From NCBI GenBank assembly GCA_003513765.1, contig DONT01000010.1:1-64000 (forward strand): a DNA stretch of 64,000 bases. The letters run 5' to 3'. Below are positions 40,904 to 49,530 of this stretch, piece by piece. Source of the stretch: Jeotgalicoccus sp. (GTDB lineage: Bacteria > Bacillota > Bacilli > Staphylococcales > Salinicoccaceae). A model generated the notes under the pieces. That model was not told the DNA's origin and did no database searches. It saw only the letters and a program-made list of their open reading frames with translations. The position numbers and the translations under genes were made by a program. The first letter of the stretch is position 1. Every line of letters starts with the position of its first letter.

Positions 40904-41751
40904 GTCAGAACTTTGCCTTTCTAGATGAACATTCTAAAAAAGAAATACGCAGAAAAACGTTAAAAGCTATCGCTATTCCGGGCTATCAGGTGCCGTTCGC
41001 TTCGCGTGAATTGCCGATTGCACGAGGATGGGGAACTGGCGGTCTGCAGCTGACACTATCCTTAATCGGTAAAGAAGATACGCTGAAAGTTATTGACCAG
41101 GGGTCAGATGAATCAGTGAACGCGGTAAACATAAGAAATCTTGTACAGAACACGACAGGTGTTGCTGAGACAATTCATACAAATGAAGCGACACTTATTC
41201 AGTCACGACACAGAATTCCTGAAGTGCCGCTGAAGCCGTTCCAAATATTAGTGCTTCAAGTCCCTCAGCCGGAACCGTTAAGATCGGTTGAAGTCAGCGA
41301 ACGTAAAACAAAAATGCTCCATGGTGATAAAGAATACAGCGGGGCGTTTATAAAGCTATTCGAACAGATTATGAAATTTGGTCATATTACTGATGATGCC
41401 GATTATCCCGTCATGGTAAACGACCGCTACGTAATGGCACCAAGTCCGATTCCAAGGTTTGATAATCCTAAGATGAATTACAACGAAGGATTAATACTGC
41501 TCGGCGCCGGACGCGAGAAGAAAATTCACGCAGTGCCGCCTTATACGAAAGTAGAGTCGCTGGCATTTGATGACTATCCATTTGAAGTCGAGCAATTCGA
41601 CGATAAAGTGTGCAGGGAATCAGGCTTATCTGGTGTCTATATGGATGAACTGCAGGATGAAAAAACAGGAGAAACTTATTATGTAACGAATGACACGAGT
41701 TACATGCTTGAGAAGCTGAACGAGGAGGCTGTACAATATGCCGGCAATTGA
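40900..41751 (+). CDS. phnJ: C-P lyase subunit PhnJ, lacking most iron-sulfur and thiyl cysteines
   Basis: A 283-residue protein that follows PhnJ along its whole length: RRKTLKAIAIPGYQVPF (with the glycyl-radical glycine, here Gly28), GWGTGGLQLTLS, ATLIQSRHRIPE and PSPIPRFDNPKM. E. coli PhnJ uses Cys241, Cys244 and Cys266 for a [4Fe-4S] cluster and Cys272 as thiyl radical. In the matching C-terminal part (residues 235-272) only one cysteine remains, Cys238 in KVCRESG. The positions of Cys244, Cys266 and Cys272 appear as Ser, Thr and Met (YYVTNDTSYM). The frame is clean and overlaps both neighbours. Radical C-P cleavage by the known mechanism seems impossible unless cysteines are supplied elsewhere. 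Confidence 0.9.
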   Translation: MSQNFAFLDEHSKKEIRRKTLKAIAIPGYQVPFASRELPIARGWGTGGLQLTLSLIGKEDTLKVIDQGSDESVNAVNIRNLVQNTTGVAETIHTNEATLIQSRHRIPEVPLKPFQILVLQVPQPEPLRSVEVSERKTKMLHGDKEYSGAFIKLFEQIMKFGHITDDADYPVMVNDRYVMAPSPIPRFDNPKMNYNEGLILLGAGREKKIHAVPPYTKVESLAFDDYPFEVEQFDDKVCRESGLSGVYMDELQDEKTGETYYVTNDTSYMLEKLNEEAVQYAGN

Positions 41752-42580
41752 TGATGTAGTTTTATCGATTAGAGGTTTATCGAAACAATTTGGCAGCGGC
41801 TGTGAACACTGTCAGGAACAGTCTTTTGAACTCCAGAAAAATATGTGTCCACACTGCCATACGGTATTCGCAGTCAGAGATGCGTCATTTGATTTATATA
41901 AAGGAGAAATTCTAGGCATTGTCGGCGAAAGCGGCAGCGGTAAAAGTACATTGATGAAAATGATGTACTTTGATGAAGAAGCAACATCAGGCAATTATAT
42001 TCTCCCGGAAGACAGTACGGTGGAAGGCAATGTATTCGATGTGTCGAGTCAGAAGAAAAGACAAATCCGCAATGAACAGCTCGGGATGGTCTACCAGAAC
42101 CCGCTACTCGGATTGAAAATGGATTTTTCATCGATAACTAACATTGCAGAGAAGCTTATTGCAAGCGGCAGCCGTAATGTTGGCGAGATGACCGGCCGTG
42201 CTGATCACTTTTTAGAGAAGGTAAATATTTCCCTGGACCGTAAATATGAAGCGCCTAAAAACTTCTCAGGGGGTATGCAGCAGCGTGTACAGATAGCGAA
42301 AGCATTATCGAACTATCCGCCAATTTTATTATTGGACGAAGTAACGACGGGACTCGACTTATCAGTACAGGCTGATGTGCTTGAACTGATAAAAGAAATT
42401 CAGCGGGATATGGGTGTCAGCATGATTGTCGTATCGCATGACCTGGCAATTATCCGCATGCTCTGCGACCGCACGATGGTTATGCTCGACGGGGAAGTTA
42501 TCGAGCATGGCATTACCGATCAGATACTGGAAGATCCGCAGCACAAATACACACAGCAGCTCGTGTACTCAATCTTATAA
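41738..42580 (+). CDS. phnK: C-P lyase ABC protein PhnK
   Basis: A 280-residue ABC ATPase with GIVGESGSGKSTLMK, LGMVYQNPLLGLKMDF, FSGGMQQRVQIAKAL and LLLDEVTTGLD. An N-terminal insertion carries CEHC and CPHC (residues about 22-40), a zinc-ribbon-like pair that I recall in many PhnK proteins but not in the E. coli one. PhnK docks on PhnJ and drives conformational changes of the core complex. It overlaps phnJ by 14 bases. Confidence 0.92.
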   Translation: MPAIDDVVLSIRGLSKQFGSGCEHCQEQSFELQKNMCPHCHTVFAVRDASFDLYKGEILGIVGESGSGKSTLMKMMYFDEEATSGNYILPEDSTVEGNVFDVSSQKKRQIRNEQLGMVYQNPLLGLKMDFSSITNIAEKLIASGSRNVGEMTGRADHFLEKVNISLDRKYEAPKNFSGGMQQRVQIAKALSNYPPILLLDEVTTGLDLSVQADVLELIKEIQRDMGVSMIVVSHDLAIIRMLCDRTMVMLDGEVIEHGITDQILEDPQHKYTQQLVYSIL

Positions 42581-42593
42581 GAGGTGACAGGTT

Positions 42594-43769
42594 TTGATAA
42601 TTATAAACAGCAGCGTTATTACAGCAACTGAAATTCTGGAAGATTATGCAGTCGTGATAAGCGGCGATACTATTGAAAAACTGCTCCCGATGAATGAAGT
42701 AAACATAGAGAATTACGATAATGTCATAAACGCAAAAGGCGGTTATGTTACTGCGGGGTTTATCGATATTCATTCGGATTATATTGAAGGTATTATCGCA
42801 CCGAGACCGACGACGATAATGGATTTTAATATTGGCATAAAAGAGTCGGAAAGAATTCTAAGTTCACATGGTATTACGACGATGTTCCATTCACTATCGA
42901 TTTATAAAGAAGATTTATTCGGGCATAAGCCTGTCAGACAGCCGGATAATGTAAATAAACTGATTCATGCGATTCACCGCACACATTCGGAAAAACATTT
43001 AATCAGACACCGCATGCATGCACGCTTTGAACTGGATTCACTCGGCATGGTCGATACTGTAAAAGACCATATTGAAAACGAGCGGGTTCATCTGCTCAGC
43101 TTTATGGATCACACACCCGGGCAGGGACAGTACCGAGATATTGAAAATTACCGTCACACGATGAAGGGCTACCAGGATCTTTCTGATGAAGAAATCAATC
43201 AACAGATTGAAAACAAAAAAGAAATGAACAGACTGTCAGTTGAAGAGATGGAAAAAATGTCGGAACTGGCGAGGTCAAAAGGTATTGCTGTCGCTTCACA
43301 TGACGACGATGCAACGGAGAAAATTGATTTTAACGAATCGCTCAACACATCAATCAGTGAATTTCCAATCACTATGGAAGTGGCGAAGTATGCACATGGT
43401 AAAGGAATGTACACGCTGGCAGGTGCACCAAATATTATGCTCGGCGGCTCTCACTCCGGAAATTTAAATGCGAAAGATGCAATTATGGAAGGCTGTATAT
43501 CAATCTTATGCAGTGACTATTATCCGCCGGCAATGCTGCACTCGGTATTTAAACTGCACAGAGAAGCGGACTATCCGCTCGCTGAAGGCTTTAAATTAAT
43601 TACATTGAACCCGGCAAAAGCAGTACAGATGGATGATGAAATCGGTTCTATTGAAGCCGGAAAAAAAGCAGACATCAATATTATCAGACTGTTTGACGAC
43701 TATCCGACGATAACAGAATGCATCGTAAATGGAAAAGTAGTCAGCCGTTACCATTACAGAATCGATTAG
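42594..43769 (+). CDS. phnM: Alpha-D-ribose 1-methylphosphonate 5-triphosphate diphosphatase PhnM
   Basis: A 391-residue amidohydrolase. DIHSDYIEG near residue 58, FMDHTPGQGQYRD, IAVASHDDDATEKI and CSDYYPPAMLHS mark the PhnM branch. It removes pyrophosphate from the triphosphoribosyl phosphonate made by PhnGHIL. The start is a TTG at 42594 with GAGGTGACAG upstream; no in-frame ATG lies close. It sits between phnK and phnL. Confidence 0.93.
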   Translation: MIIINSSVITATEILEDYAVVISGDTIEKLLPMNEVNIENYDNVINAKGGYVTAGFIDIHSDYIEGIIAPRPTTIMDFNIGIKESERILSSHGITTMFHSLSIYKEDLFGHKPVRQPDNVNKLIHAIHRTHSEKHLIRHRMHARFELDSLGMVDTVKDHIENERVHLLSFMDHTPGQGQYRDIENYRHTMKGYQDLSDEEINQQIENKKEMNRLSVEEMEKMSELARSKGIAVASHDDDATEKIDFNESLNTSISEFPITMEVAKYAHGKGMYTLAGAPNIMLGGSHSGNLNAKDAIMEGCISILCSDYYPPAMLHSVFKLHREADYPLAEGFKLITLNPAKAVQMDDEIGSIEAGKKADINIIRLFDDYPTITECIVNGKVVSRYHYRID

Positions 43770-43779
43770 GAGGAAAATC

Positions 43780-44478
43780 ATGATTACAATAAATGATTTC
43801 AGCAAATCATTCACAATCCATCATCTTAACCAGACAAGAGAAGCAATCAACGGCGTATCGTTCAATGTAGAAAAAGGAGAGTTTCTCGGCATTGTCGGGG
43901 AAAGCGGCAGCGGGAAATCGACTATTTTAAAAAGTATATACGGTACGTATAAACCGACGTCAGGAAAAGTTAGCTATGATTCTGAAATATTCGGAAACGT
44001 AGACCTTCATACTATTTCAGACAGAGCGCTGATTAAACTGCGCACACGTGAAATCGGCTATGTCTCTCAGTTTTTAAAAGTAATGCCGCGTACGACAACG
44101 CTTGAACTCGTAATTAACTCCATGCTCGAAATGGGTGAAGATAAAAAAACTGCAGCAAAAAAAGCTGAAGAAACGCTCAAGCATTTCGATATTCCACAAG
44201 CGCTGTGGCATAACTACCCAAACACTTTCAGCGGGGGAGAGAAACTGCGTTTAAATATCGCTTGTGCAGTCGTTAAAAATCCCCGTCTGCTGCTGCTGGA
44301 TGAACCGACAGCGTCACTTGATGAGAAGTCAAAACTGAAAGTCAGAGAGACGATTTCAAAACTGATTGATAATGGCACGACGCTGATTGGTATCTTTCAT
44401 GATCTTGAATTTATGGACGGACTGTGCAATAAAGTTTACGACATGAATTCAAAAACGCTTGAGGAAAGAGCAATATGA
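43780..44478 (+). CDS. phnL: C-P lyase ABC protein PhnL
   Basis: A 232-residue ABC ATPase with GIVGESGSGKSTILKSIYGTY, IGYVSQFLKVMPRTTTLELV (a PhnL hallmark), FSGGEKLRLNIACAVV and LLLDEPTASLD. It works with PhnG, PhnH and PhnI in the first step of phosphonate activation. AGGAGG precedes the ATG. It overlaps the next gene by 4 bases. Confidence 0.93.
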   Translation: MITINDFSKSFTIHHLNQTREAINGVSFNVEKGEFLGIVGESGSGKSTILKSIYGTYKPTSGKVSYDSEIFGNVDLHTISDRALIKLRTREIGYVSQFLKVMPRTTTLELVINSMLEMGEDKKTAAKKAEETLKHFDIPQALWHNYPNTFSGGEKLRLNIACAVVKNPRLLLLDEPTASLDEKSKLKVRETISKLIDNGTTLIGIFHDLEFMDGLCNKVYDMNSKTLEERAI

Positions 44479-45293
44479 ACAGCAAAATAGATCTGCATCT
44501 TCACAGTAACTTTTCCGATGGTAAAGATAGTGTAAATAAAGTACTGGATCTTGCAAAAAAACGCAATGTTGAAATGTTAAGCTTCGTCGACCATGACACA
44601 AATCTGACATATTCCGAAGCGCTGCCATACGCGGAGGAGCTTGGTATTGAATTAATTCCCGGCATTGAAATATCAGCATATGATTTTAAACGCGGTCGAA
44701 AAGTCCATGTGCTCGGATATAACTACAATCCTGACGCACCGAATATTAATAAATTAACAGTGTCTTTACTTAACGAACGCCATAATCACTCACTGGAACA
44801 GATAAAAAAGATAGAAGAGTACGGTATTGATATCGATATGGATGCAGTGAAAAAAACTGTCGGACCGCTTGGTGTTATATATAAACAGCATATAATGCAC
44901 GCAATTTGCGATGATCATTATACGTGCCCGAAGTACACAACGAAGTACCGTACACTGTTTAAAAACAGCGGCCCGGCAGCCGGAGACATTAAATATATCG
45001 ACTATATTGATGCCTTAAGGGCGATAAAAAAGGACAACGGACTCGCTGTCATTGCCCATCCTGGACAGCTGCACAGCTACGAATTGATTGATGAAAGCTA
45101 TCAGCTTATAGATGGACTCGAGAAGTTCCATCCTGATCATAGTCAGGAAGATTATGAAAAAATTGATGCACTGATAGAAAAGTACGGTTTCTTCACGACG
45201 GGCGGGTCTGACTTCCACGGAGATTTCGGAGCGTCAGTTGAAATTGGTATCGACAGTTCATTATTAAGAGAAACAGCCCGATTATTTAGATAG
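44475..45293 (+). CDS. phnPP: PHP-family cyclic phosphate phosphodiesterase of the phn operon (PhnPP-like)
   Basis: A 272-residue PHP-domain protein. Metal motifs are visible: DLHLHSNFSDG, SFVDHDTNL, IPGIEISAYD, VIAHPGQ and GGSDFHGD. In C-P lyase operons without PhnP a PHP enzyme hydrolyses 5-phosphoribosyl 1,2-cyclic phosphate, the product of PhnJ. Its place here, overlapping phnL by 4 bases, fits that role. The E. coli-type PhnP, PhnN and PhnO are absent from the operon. Confidence 0.85.
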   Translation: MNSKIDLHLHSNFSDGKDSVNKVLDLAKKRNVEMLSFVDHDTNLTYSEALPYAEELGIELIPGIEISAYDFKRGRKVHVLGYNYNPDAPNINKLTVSLLNERHNHSLEQIKKIEEYGIDIDMDAVKKTVGPLGVIYKQHIMHAICDDHYTCPKYTTKYRTLFKNSGPAAGDIKYIDYIDALRAIKKDNGLAVIAHPGQLHSYELIDESYQLIDGLEKFHPDHSQEDYEKIDALIEKYGFFTTGGSDFHGDFGASVEIGIDSSLLRETARLFR

Positions 45294-45387
45294 CATAAAC
45301 ATGTGTTAAGTAGCTGTAAAGTGCATTTACTTGCAGCCGGTAATGACTTTAAATTAAGCATGTAAATAAAACTTAAGGAGTTTGACA

Positions 45388-46443
45388 ATGAAAAAGTTAT
45401 TCAATGTTTTTCTTGGTTCAGCTTTTGTATTAGCACTTGCAGCGTGCGGCGGCGAAGAGAGTTCTGAAGAAGGTTCAGCAGATGCTGCGGCAAACAGTGA
45501 TGAGCCTCTAAGTGTCGTTTGGTACCCTAACGAATCGGGCAGTGAACTGGCAGATGCACGTGAAGAAATCGGAGCAATTCTAGAAGAAACAACCGGCAGA
45601 GAAGTAGAACATGAGTTGACTACAGACTATGCAATTGCAATCGAGAGCATTGTTAATGATAATGCGGACCTGGCATTTACAGGCGCAGAAGGATACATAC
45701 AGGCTAAAGAACGTAACGACAACATTGTTCCTTTAGTAGTGCCGTCAGGCCCGTCTGGAACTGAAGAAGACGCTTTATACTACAGCTGGTTTGCAACTGC
45801 AGTTGAGAACATGGAGAAATATGAAACTGGAGAAGGCGAATACTCAATTGATGAATTTCCGGGAAGTAACTTCTCATTTGTTTCAACTTCATCAACTTCA
45901 GGCTTCAGAGTTCCGACGTCAACAATTTTGAATCACTTCACTGAAACTGAAGAATATGCTGACCTTGAAGAAGCAGACTTAGCTGAAAGCGGACGTTTCT
46001 TTGAACAGGTGATGTTTGGCAATACACATCAGGGTTCTGCAGTTAACTTAATTAATGACAGAGCTGACCTTGCAGCATTTTGTGACAGCTGCCTTGAAAA
46101 CTACGTAGAACTTGCTGAAGGAGAAGAAAATACACCTGGAGCAATTTACGAAGTATCTGAAGGCGCTGCAGATCCATTTTCAAACTTAGCAGGAGAACAA
46201 TTTGGAATTATTTCAGCAACACCTGTACTGAATGCTCCGTTTATCGCCAACGAAAGCACTTTAGGTGCAGATGTTGTAGCAGAACTTCAGGAAGTATTCG
46301 CATCGGATGAAGTAGCGAATAACGAAAAGATTTTCGTACCTGAAGATGCAGAAGAAGGCGGCTTATTCTCTAAATCAGCAGATGAACGCTTTGTCGTAGT
46401 TGAAGATGAATGGTTTAACCCGATCAGAGAACTGAGTAACTAA
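45388..46443 (+). CDS. phnD: Phosphonate ABC transporter substrate-binding lipoprotein PhnD
   Basis: A 351-residue lipoprotein. The signal peptide ends in LALAACGG, so Cys20 would be lipidated. The mature part has VVWYPNESGSELADAREEI, ADLAFTGAEGYIQA and SFVSTSSTSGFRVP, typical of PhnD. It captures phosphonates outside the membrane. The start is the ATG at 45388 with AAGGAG upstream. A gap of 94 bases separates it from the PHP gene, and a terminator follows it. Confidence 0.93.
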   Translation: MKKLFNVFLGSAFVLALAACGGEESSEEGSADAAANSDEPLSVVWYPNESGSELADAREEIGAILEETTGREVEHELTTDYAIAIESIVNDNADLAFTGAEGYIQAKERNDNIVPLVVPSGPSGTEEDALYYSWFATAVENMEKYETGEGEYSIDEFPGSNFSFVSTSSTSGFRVPTSTILNHFTETEEYADLEEADLAESGRFFEQVMFGNTHQGSAVNLINDRADLAAFCDSCLENYVELAEGEENTPGAIYEVSEGAADPFSNLAGEQFGIISATPVLNAPFIANESTLGADVVAELQEVFASDEVANNEKIFVPEDAEEGGLFSKSADERFVVVEDEWFNPIRELSN

Positions 46444-46488
46444 TAAATAACTGAACTTACTTAACACTATAAAATATGTATTAAACGA

Positions 46489-46510
46489 AGAGGGGATTCC
46501 CCCTCTTTTT
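46489..46510 (+). terminator. Intercistronic terminator between phnD and phnC
   Basis: AGAGGGG and CCCCTCT close ATTC and are followed by five T residues. No promoter is seen between it and phnC. Partial termination would give more binding protein than ATPase and permease, as is common in ABC import operons. Confidence 0.75.
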
Positions 46511-46528
46511 AATTAGGAGGCAATATTC

Positions 46529-47446
46529 ATGGCGGTGGACAGCAAAGTAAAAGAAGTCACAAAAACCAGAACGGACTTTTACAATAAAGAAGCGGAAGAA
46601 GTACTTATTTCATTTGAGGAAGATATAGAAATTACAGGTGATGAAGTAGAAATTGCTACGAAAGCAGAACTGAAAGAAATGCCTGTGATTATGTCGATTG
46701 AAAACCTGAACAAAGAATATTCAAAAGGGAAGTCAGTGCTTAAAGACGTTAATTTTGAAATTAAGCAGGGTGAACTGCTGTCTATTATCGGTCCATCGGG
46801 AGCTGGGAAATCTACTTTACTTCGTTCGATTAACCGCATGATAGAACCGACTTCCGGCAAGATAACGTTCGACAAGCAAAATATAACGAATGTTAAAGGT
46901 AAAGAACTTCGTAAAATGCGGACAAATATCGGAATGATTTTCCAGCATTATAATCTGGTAGACAGATTGTCAGTATTTGAAAATGTGATGCATGGAACAC
47001 TCGGTTATAAAAATAGTCTGCAAGGAATTTTTTCATTGTATACAGAATCGGAAAAAGAAGAAGCGATTGATATCATTACTGAACTCGGCATCGAAGACCA
47101 TATTTATAAACGCTGTGATGAACTGTCGGGTGGACAAAAACAGCGTGTCGGCATTGCGCGGGCACTGGTGCAGAAACCGAAAATAATTTTATGTGATGAG
47201 CCGATTGCCTCGCTTGATCCAAGTTCTTCAAGAGTGATTATGGAACACTTGAGAAAAATTTGCAGCGAAAAAGGAATTACAGTCATCGTGAACCTGCATC
47301 AGGTAGATGTGGCGAAAAATTACTCTGACAGAATTATCGGCTTAAACAGCGGTGAAGTTGTCTTTAATGGCCATCCGACTGAGATTGATAAAGAAGTTAT
47401 TCAGGCTGTATACGGTACAGACTTTGACGATTTAATTATGGAGTAG
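46529..47446 (+). CDS. phnC: Phosphonate ABC transporter ATP-binding protein PhnC, N-terminally extended
   Basis: A 305-residue ATPase with IIGPSGAGKSTLLRSIN, IGMIFQHYNLVDRLSVFENVMHG, LSGGQKQRVGIARAL and LCDEPIASLDP. It energises phosphonate import. Most PhnC proteins are about 250-260 residues; here about 50 extra, mostly acidic residues precede the ABC domain (which starts near IMSIENLNKEY). The first ATG has a strong AGGAGG, while the internal ATG near the domain start has none, so the extension is probably real. Confidence 0.92.
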   Translation: MAVDSKVKEVTKTRTDFYNKEAEEVLISFEEDIEITGDEVEIATKAELKEMPVIMSIENLNKEYSKGKSVLKDVNFEIKQGELLSIIGPSGAGKSTLLRSINRMIEPTSGKITFDKQNITNVKGKELRKMRTNIGMIFQHYNLVDRLSVFENVMHGTLGYKNSLQGIFSLYTESEKEEAIDIITELGIEDHIYKRCDELSGGQKQRVGIARALVQKPKIILCDEPIASLDPSSSRVIMEHLRKICSEKGITVIVNLHQVDVAKNYSDRIIGLNSGEVVFNGHPTEIDKEVIQAVYGTDFDDLIME

Positions 47447-47455
47447 GTGACGAGT

Positions 47456-48268
47456 ATGAGTAAAACGGGAACTATTAATGCAAATGAAATTACTATTATT
47501 CAAAAGAAAAACTTATATCTGCTGCTGACAGTCGTCGTTATCGTCGGCTTGATTATGCTTGCGGGTTACATAACAGAATACAGTCATATTGAAGGAATCA
47601 TGTCTATTCCAGCGGCAATGTCATGGATGGCAAGCAACATGTGGTTTTCACAGTCAACGCTGTCAAATCTCGGCAGTGTGCTGCGACTTTTATGGGAAAC
47701 AATTTTAATCTCGATTGTGTCGACAACAACAGCGGCAGTATTCGCAGTCGTTTTTGCACTTTTCGGTTCGAAGCTGACATATATAAATAAGCCGCTGATG
47801 TATGCTGCGAAAATCATTGCATCGATTTCACGTAACATTCCTGTAGTGGCATGGGCACTAATTTTAGTTATCAGTTTTGGGACGAACTCAATGACAGGGT
47901 TTTTAGCTTTATTCTTTGGCTCATTCGGGTTTTTAGTGAGAGCATTCCTTGAAACTATTGATGAAGGCAGCGAAGACTCAGTTGAGGCGCTAAGAGCAAC
48001 GGGAGCAACGTACTGGCATACTATTTTTAAAGCGGTTCTTCCTGCGAGCATGCCGCAGATGTTCAGCTGGATTTTATTTATGATTGAAACAAACATTCGC
48101 AGTGCAACGCTTGTCGGACTTCTGACAGGTACGGGTATCGGTTACCTATTCGATCTATACTATAAACAGCTGGATTATGAAATGGTCTCGCTGATTACAC
48201 TTGCGATTGTGCTGGCTGTCTTAGTTATCGAGGCGATCTCGAACATAATCAGAAGGGAGATTTTATAA
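47456..48268 (+). CDS. phnE: Phosphonate ABC transporter permease PhnE (first copy)
   Basis: A 270-residue permease with about six membrane helices and the EAL-type loop EALRATGATYWHTIFKAVLPASMPQ, where the ATPase docks. I start at the ATG at 47456, as AGGTGA lies five bases before it; a GTG at 47447 overlaps that site. It follows phnC by 9 bases and overlaps the second permease by one base. Confidence 0.92.
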   Translation: MSKTGTINANEITIIQKKNLYLLLTVVVIVGLIMLAGYITEYSHIEGIMSIPAAMSWMASNMWFSQSTLSNLGSVLRLLWETILISIVSTTTAAVFAVVFALFGSKLTYINKPLMYAAKIIASISRNIPVVAWALILVISFGTNSMTGFLALFFGSFGFLVRAFLETIDEGSEDSVEALRATGATYWHTIFKAVLPASMPQMFSWILFMIETNIRSATLVGLLTGTGIGYLFDLYYKQLDYEMVSLITLAIVLAVLVIEAISNIIRREIL

Positions 48269-49089
48269 TGACTGCAGTTGTTGAATATAATAAAAATGGC
48301 GGCATTAAAGTCTCTAAACCAAACAGAGGGCAGCGGGTCTTAAAAGGATTATTAATCGGTTCGGCGATTTTCACTGTCATCGGGTTTTTCATAATGGATT
48401 ACACTGGACTCGATTTATCTCATGCAATTCCGATGACAATCGATAATCTCGGACAGATGTTTTTATCGCCGAGTTTAAATAATACAACATGGCCCAGCGC
48501 CTTATGGCAAGTTACCATTACATTGTCGCTCGCTTTTTTAGCGACGGTTTTAGGGGCAGTAATCTCGCTGTTTCTCGCCTTCGGTACGGCAGTAAACTTA
48601 TCGAAACCATGGGTTAGCAACACGATAAAAGCATTTATAACAGTCGTGCGTGCAGTGCCAACGGTATTATGGGTATTGATATTTGCGATTGCAGCCGGAC
48701 TCGGTGCTGTTGCAGCAGTTATCGGTATGGTATTTCACTCGGTTGCCTATCTCGTAAAAGCGTACTCAGAAGCATTTGAAGAGGTGGATGAAGGTAAGAT
48801 AGAAGCACTCCGTGCAACGGGCTCAAGCTATCCCCATATTTTATTCCAGGTTGTAGTACCGCAGACGAAAAGCTTTTTAATTTCATGGACGTTTCTGAGG
48901 TTCGAAATTAACTTCGGTGTGGCAGTTGCGATGGGCGCAGCGGCAGGCGCCGGAGGTATAGGTTACGAGTTATTCATGGCAAGTTCATTCTATTACGATA
49001 TGCAGGAAGTCGGTGCAATTACACTGATTATTCTCGTGGTCGCGATTATTCTTGAACTGATTGCTAACCGCTTGAAGGTGGCAGCGTAA
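48268..49089 (+). CDS. phnE: Phosphonate ABC transporter permease PhnE (second copy)
   Basis: A 273-residue permease with EALRATGSSYPHILFQVVVPQ as the ATPase-binding loop and about six helices. With the first copy it would form a heterodimeric channel with PhnC and PhnD. It is the last gene of the phn operon and is followed by a strong terminator. AGAAGGGAG precedes the ATG. Confidence 0.93.
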   Translation: MTAVVEYNKNGGIKVSKPNRGQRVLKGLLIGSAIFTVIGFFIMDYTGLDLSHAIPMTIDNLGQMFLSPSLNNTTWPSALWQVTITLSLAFLATVLGAVISLFLAFGTAVNLSKPWVSNTIKAFITVVRAVPTVLWVLIFAIAAGLGAVAAVIGMVFHSVAYLVKAYSEAFEEVDEGKIEALRATGSSYPHILFQVVVPQTKSFLISWTFLRFEINFGVAVAMGAAAGAGGIGYELFMASSFYYDMQEVGAITLIILVVAIILELIANRLKVAA

Positions 49090-49104
49090 ATAGGAGTATT
49101 AAAT

Positions 49105-49147
49105 AAAAAATCGTCTTTGGCTCACACGAGTCAAAGACGATTTTTTT
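49105..49147. terminator. Bidirectional terminator at the end of the phn operon
   Basis: TCGTCTTTGGCTC and GAGTCAAAGACGA pair with one wobble around ACAC, with A before and T after the stem. It also closes the minus-strand small membrane protein gene. Confidence 0.92.
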
Positions 49148-49151
49148 ATCG

Positions 49152-49418
49152 TTATATAAAGAACAGCATATGAATCAGTGTCGGGAGAACGAAGCTTCCG
49201 ATAAAAATCATATAGTAAAGATCCGGACGGTCGCCTTCTTTGGCGAATTTATTTGCCAGAGTTCTGAAAAGTACTGATGCAATAAAAGCGAAAATAACGA
49301 AAGCGAAAAAGCCGGTCGTATAATAAATGAAGTTAAAGTAAATTAATGCGACAAACATAATGAGGTATAAGAGAAACCCGCATGTAAATGAGAGTATATA
49401 TTTTTTTTGATTAGACAT
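49152..49418 (-). CDS. Small membrane protein of unknown function
   Basis: An 88-residue protein with three membrane helices (about residues 8-28, 32-52 and 68-88) and a short basic linker, KFAKEGDRPDLYY. I do not recognise the family. AAAGGTG lies before the ATG. It is a single gene convergent with phnE. Confidence 0.65.
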   Translation of the reverse strand: MSNQKKYILSFTCGFLLYLIMFVALIYFNFIYYTTGFFAFVIFAFIASVLFRTLANKFAKEGDRPDLYYMIFIGSFVLPTLIHMLFFI

Positions 49419-49530
49419 ATTTGCACCTTTATAATTAGTATTTATATCAATAATATATTAACCCTTTAAGATATGCAATTTCACGGCGGAAAGGTTATAA
49501 TTCCAAGTAACAGAGATTGGAGTGATGAGT

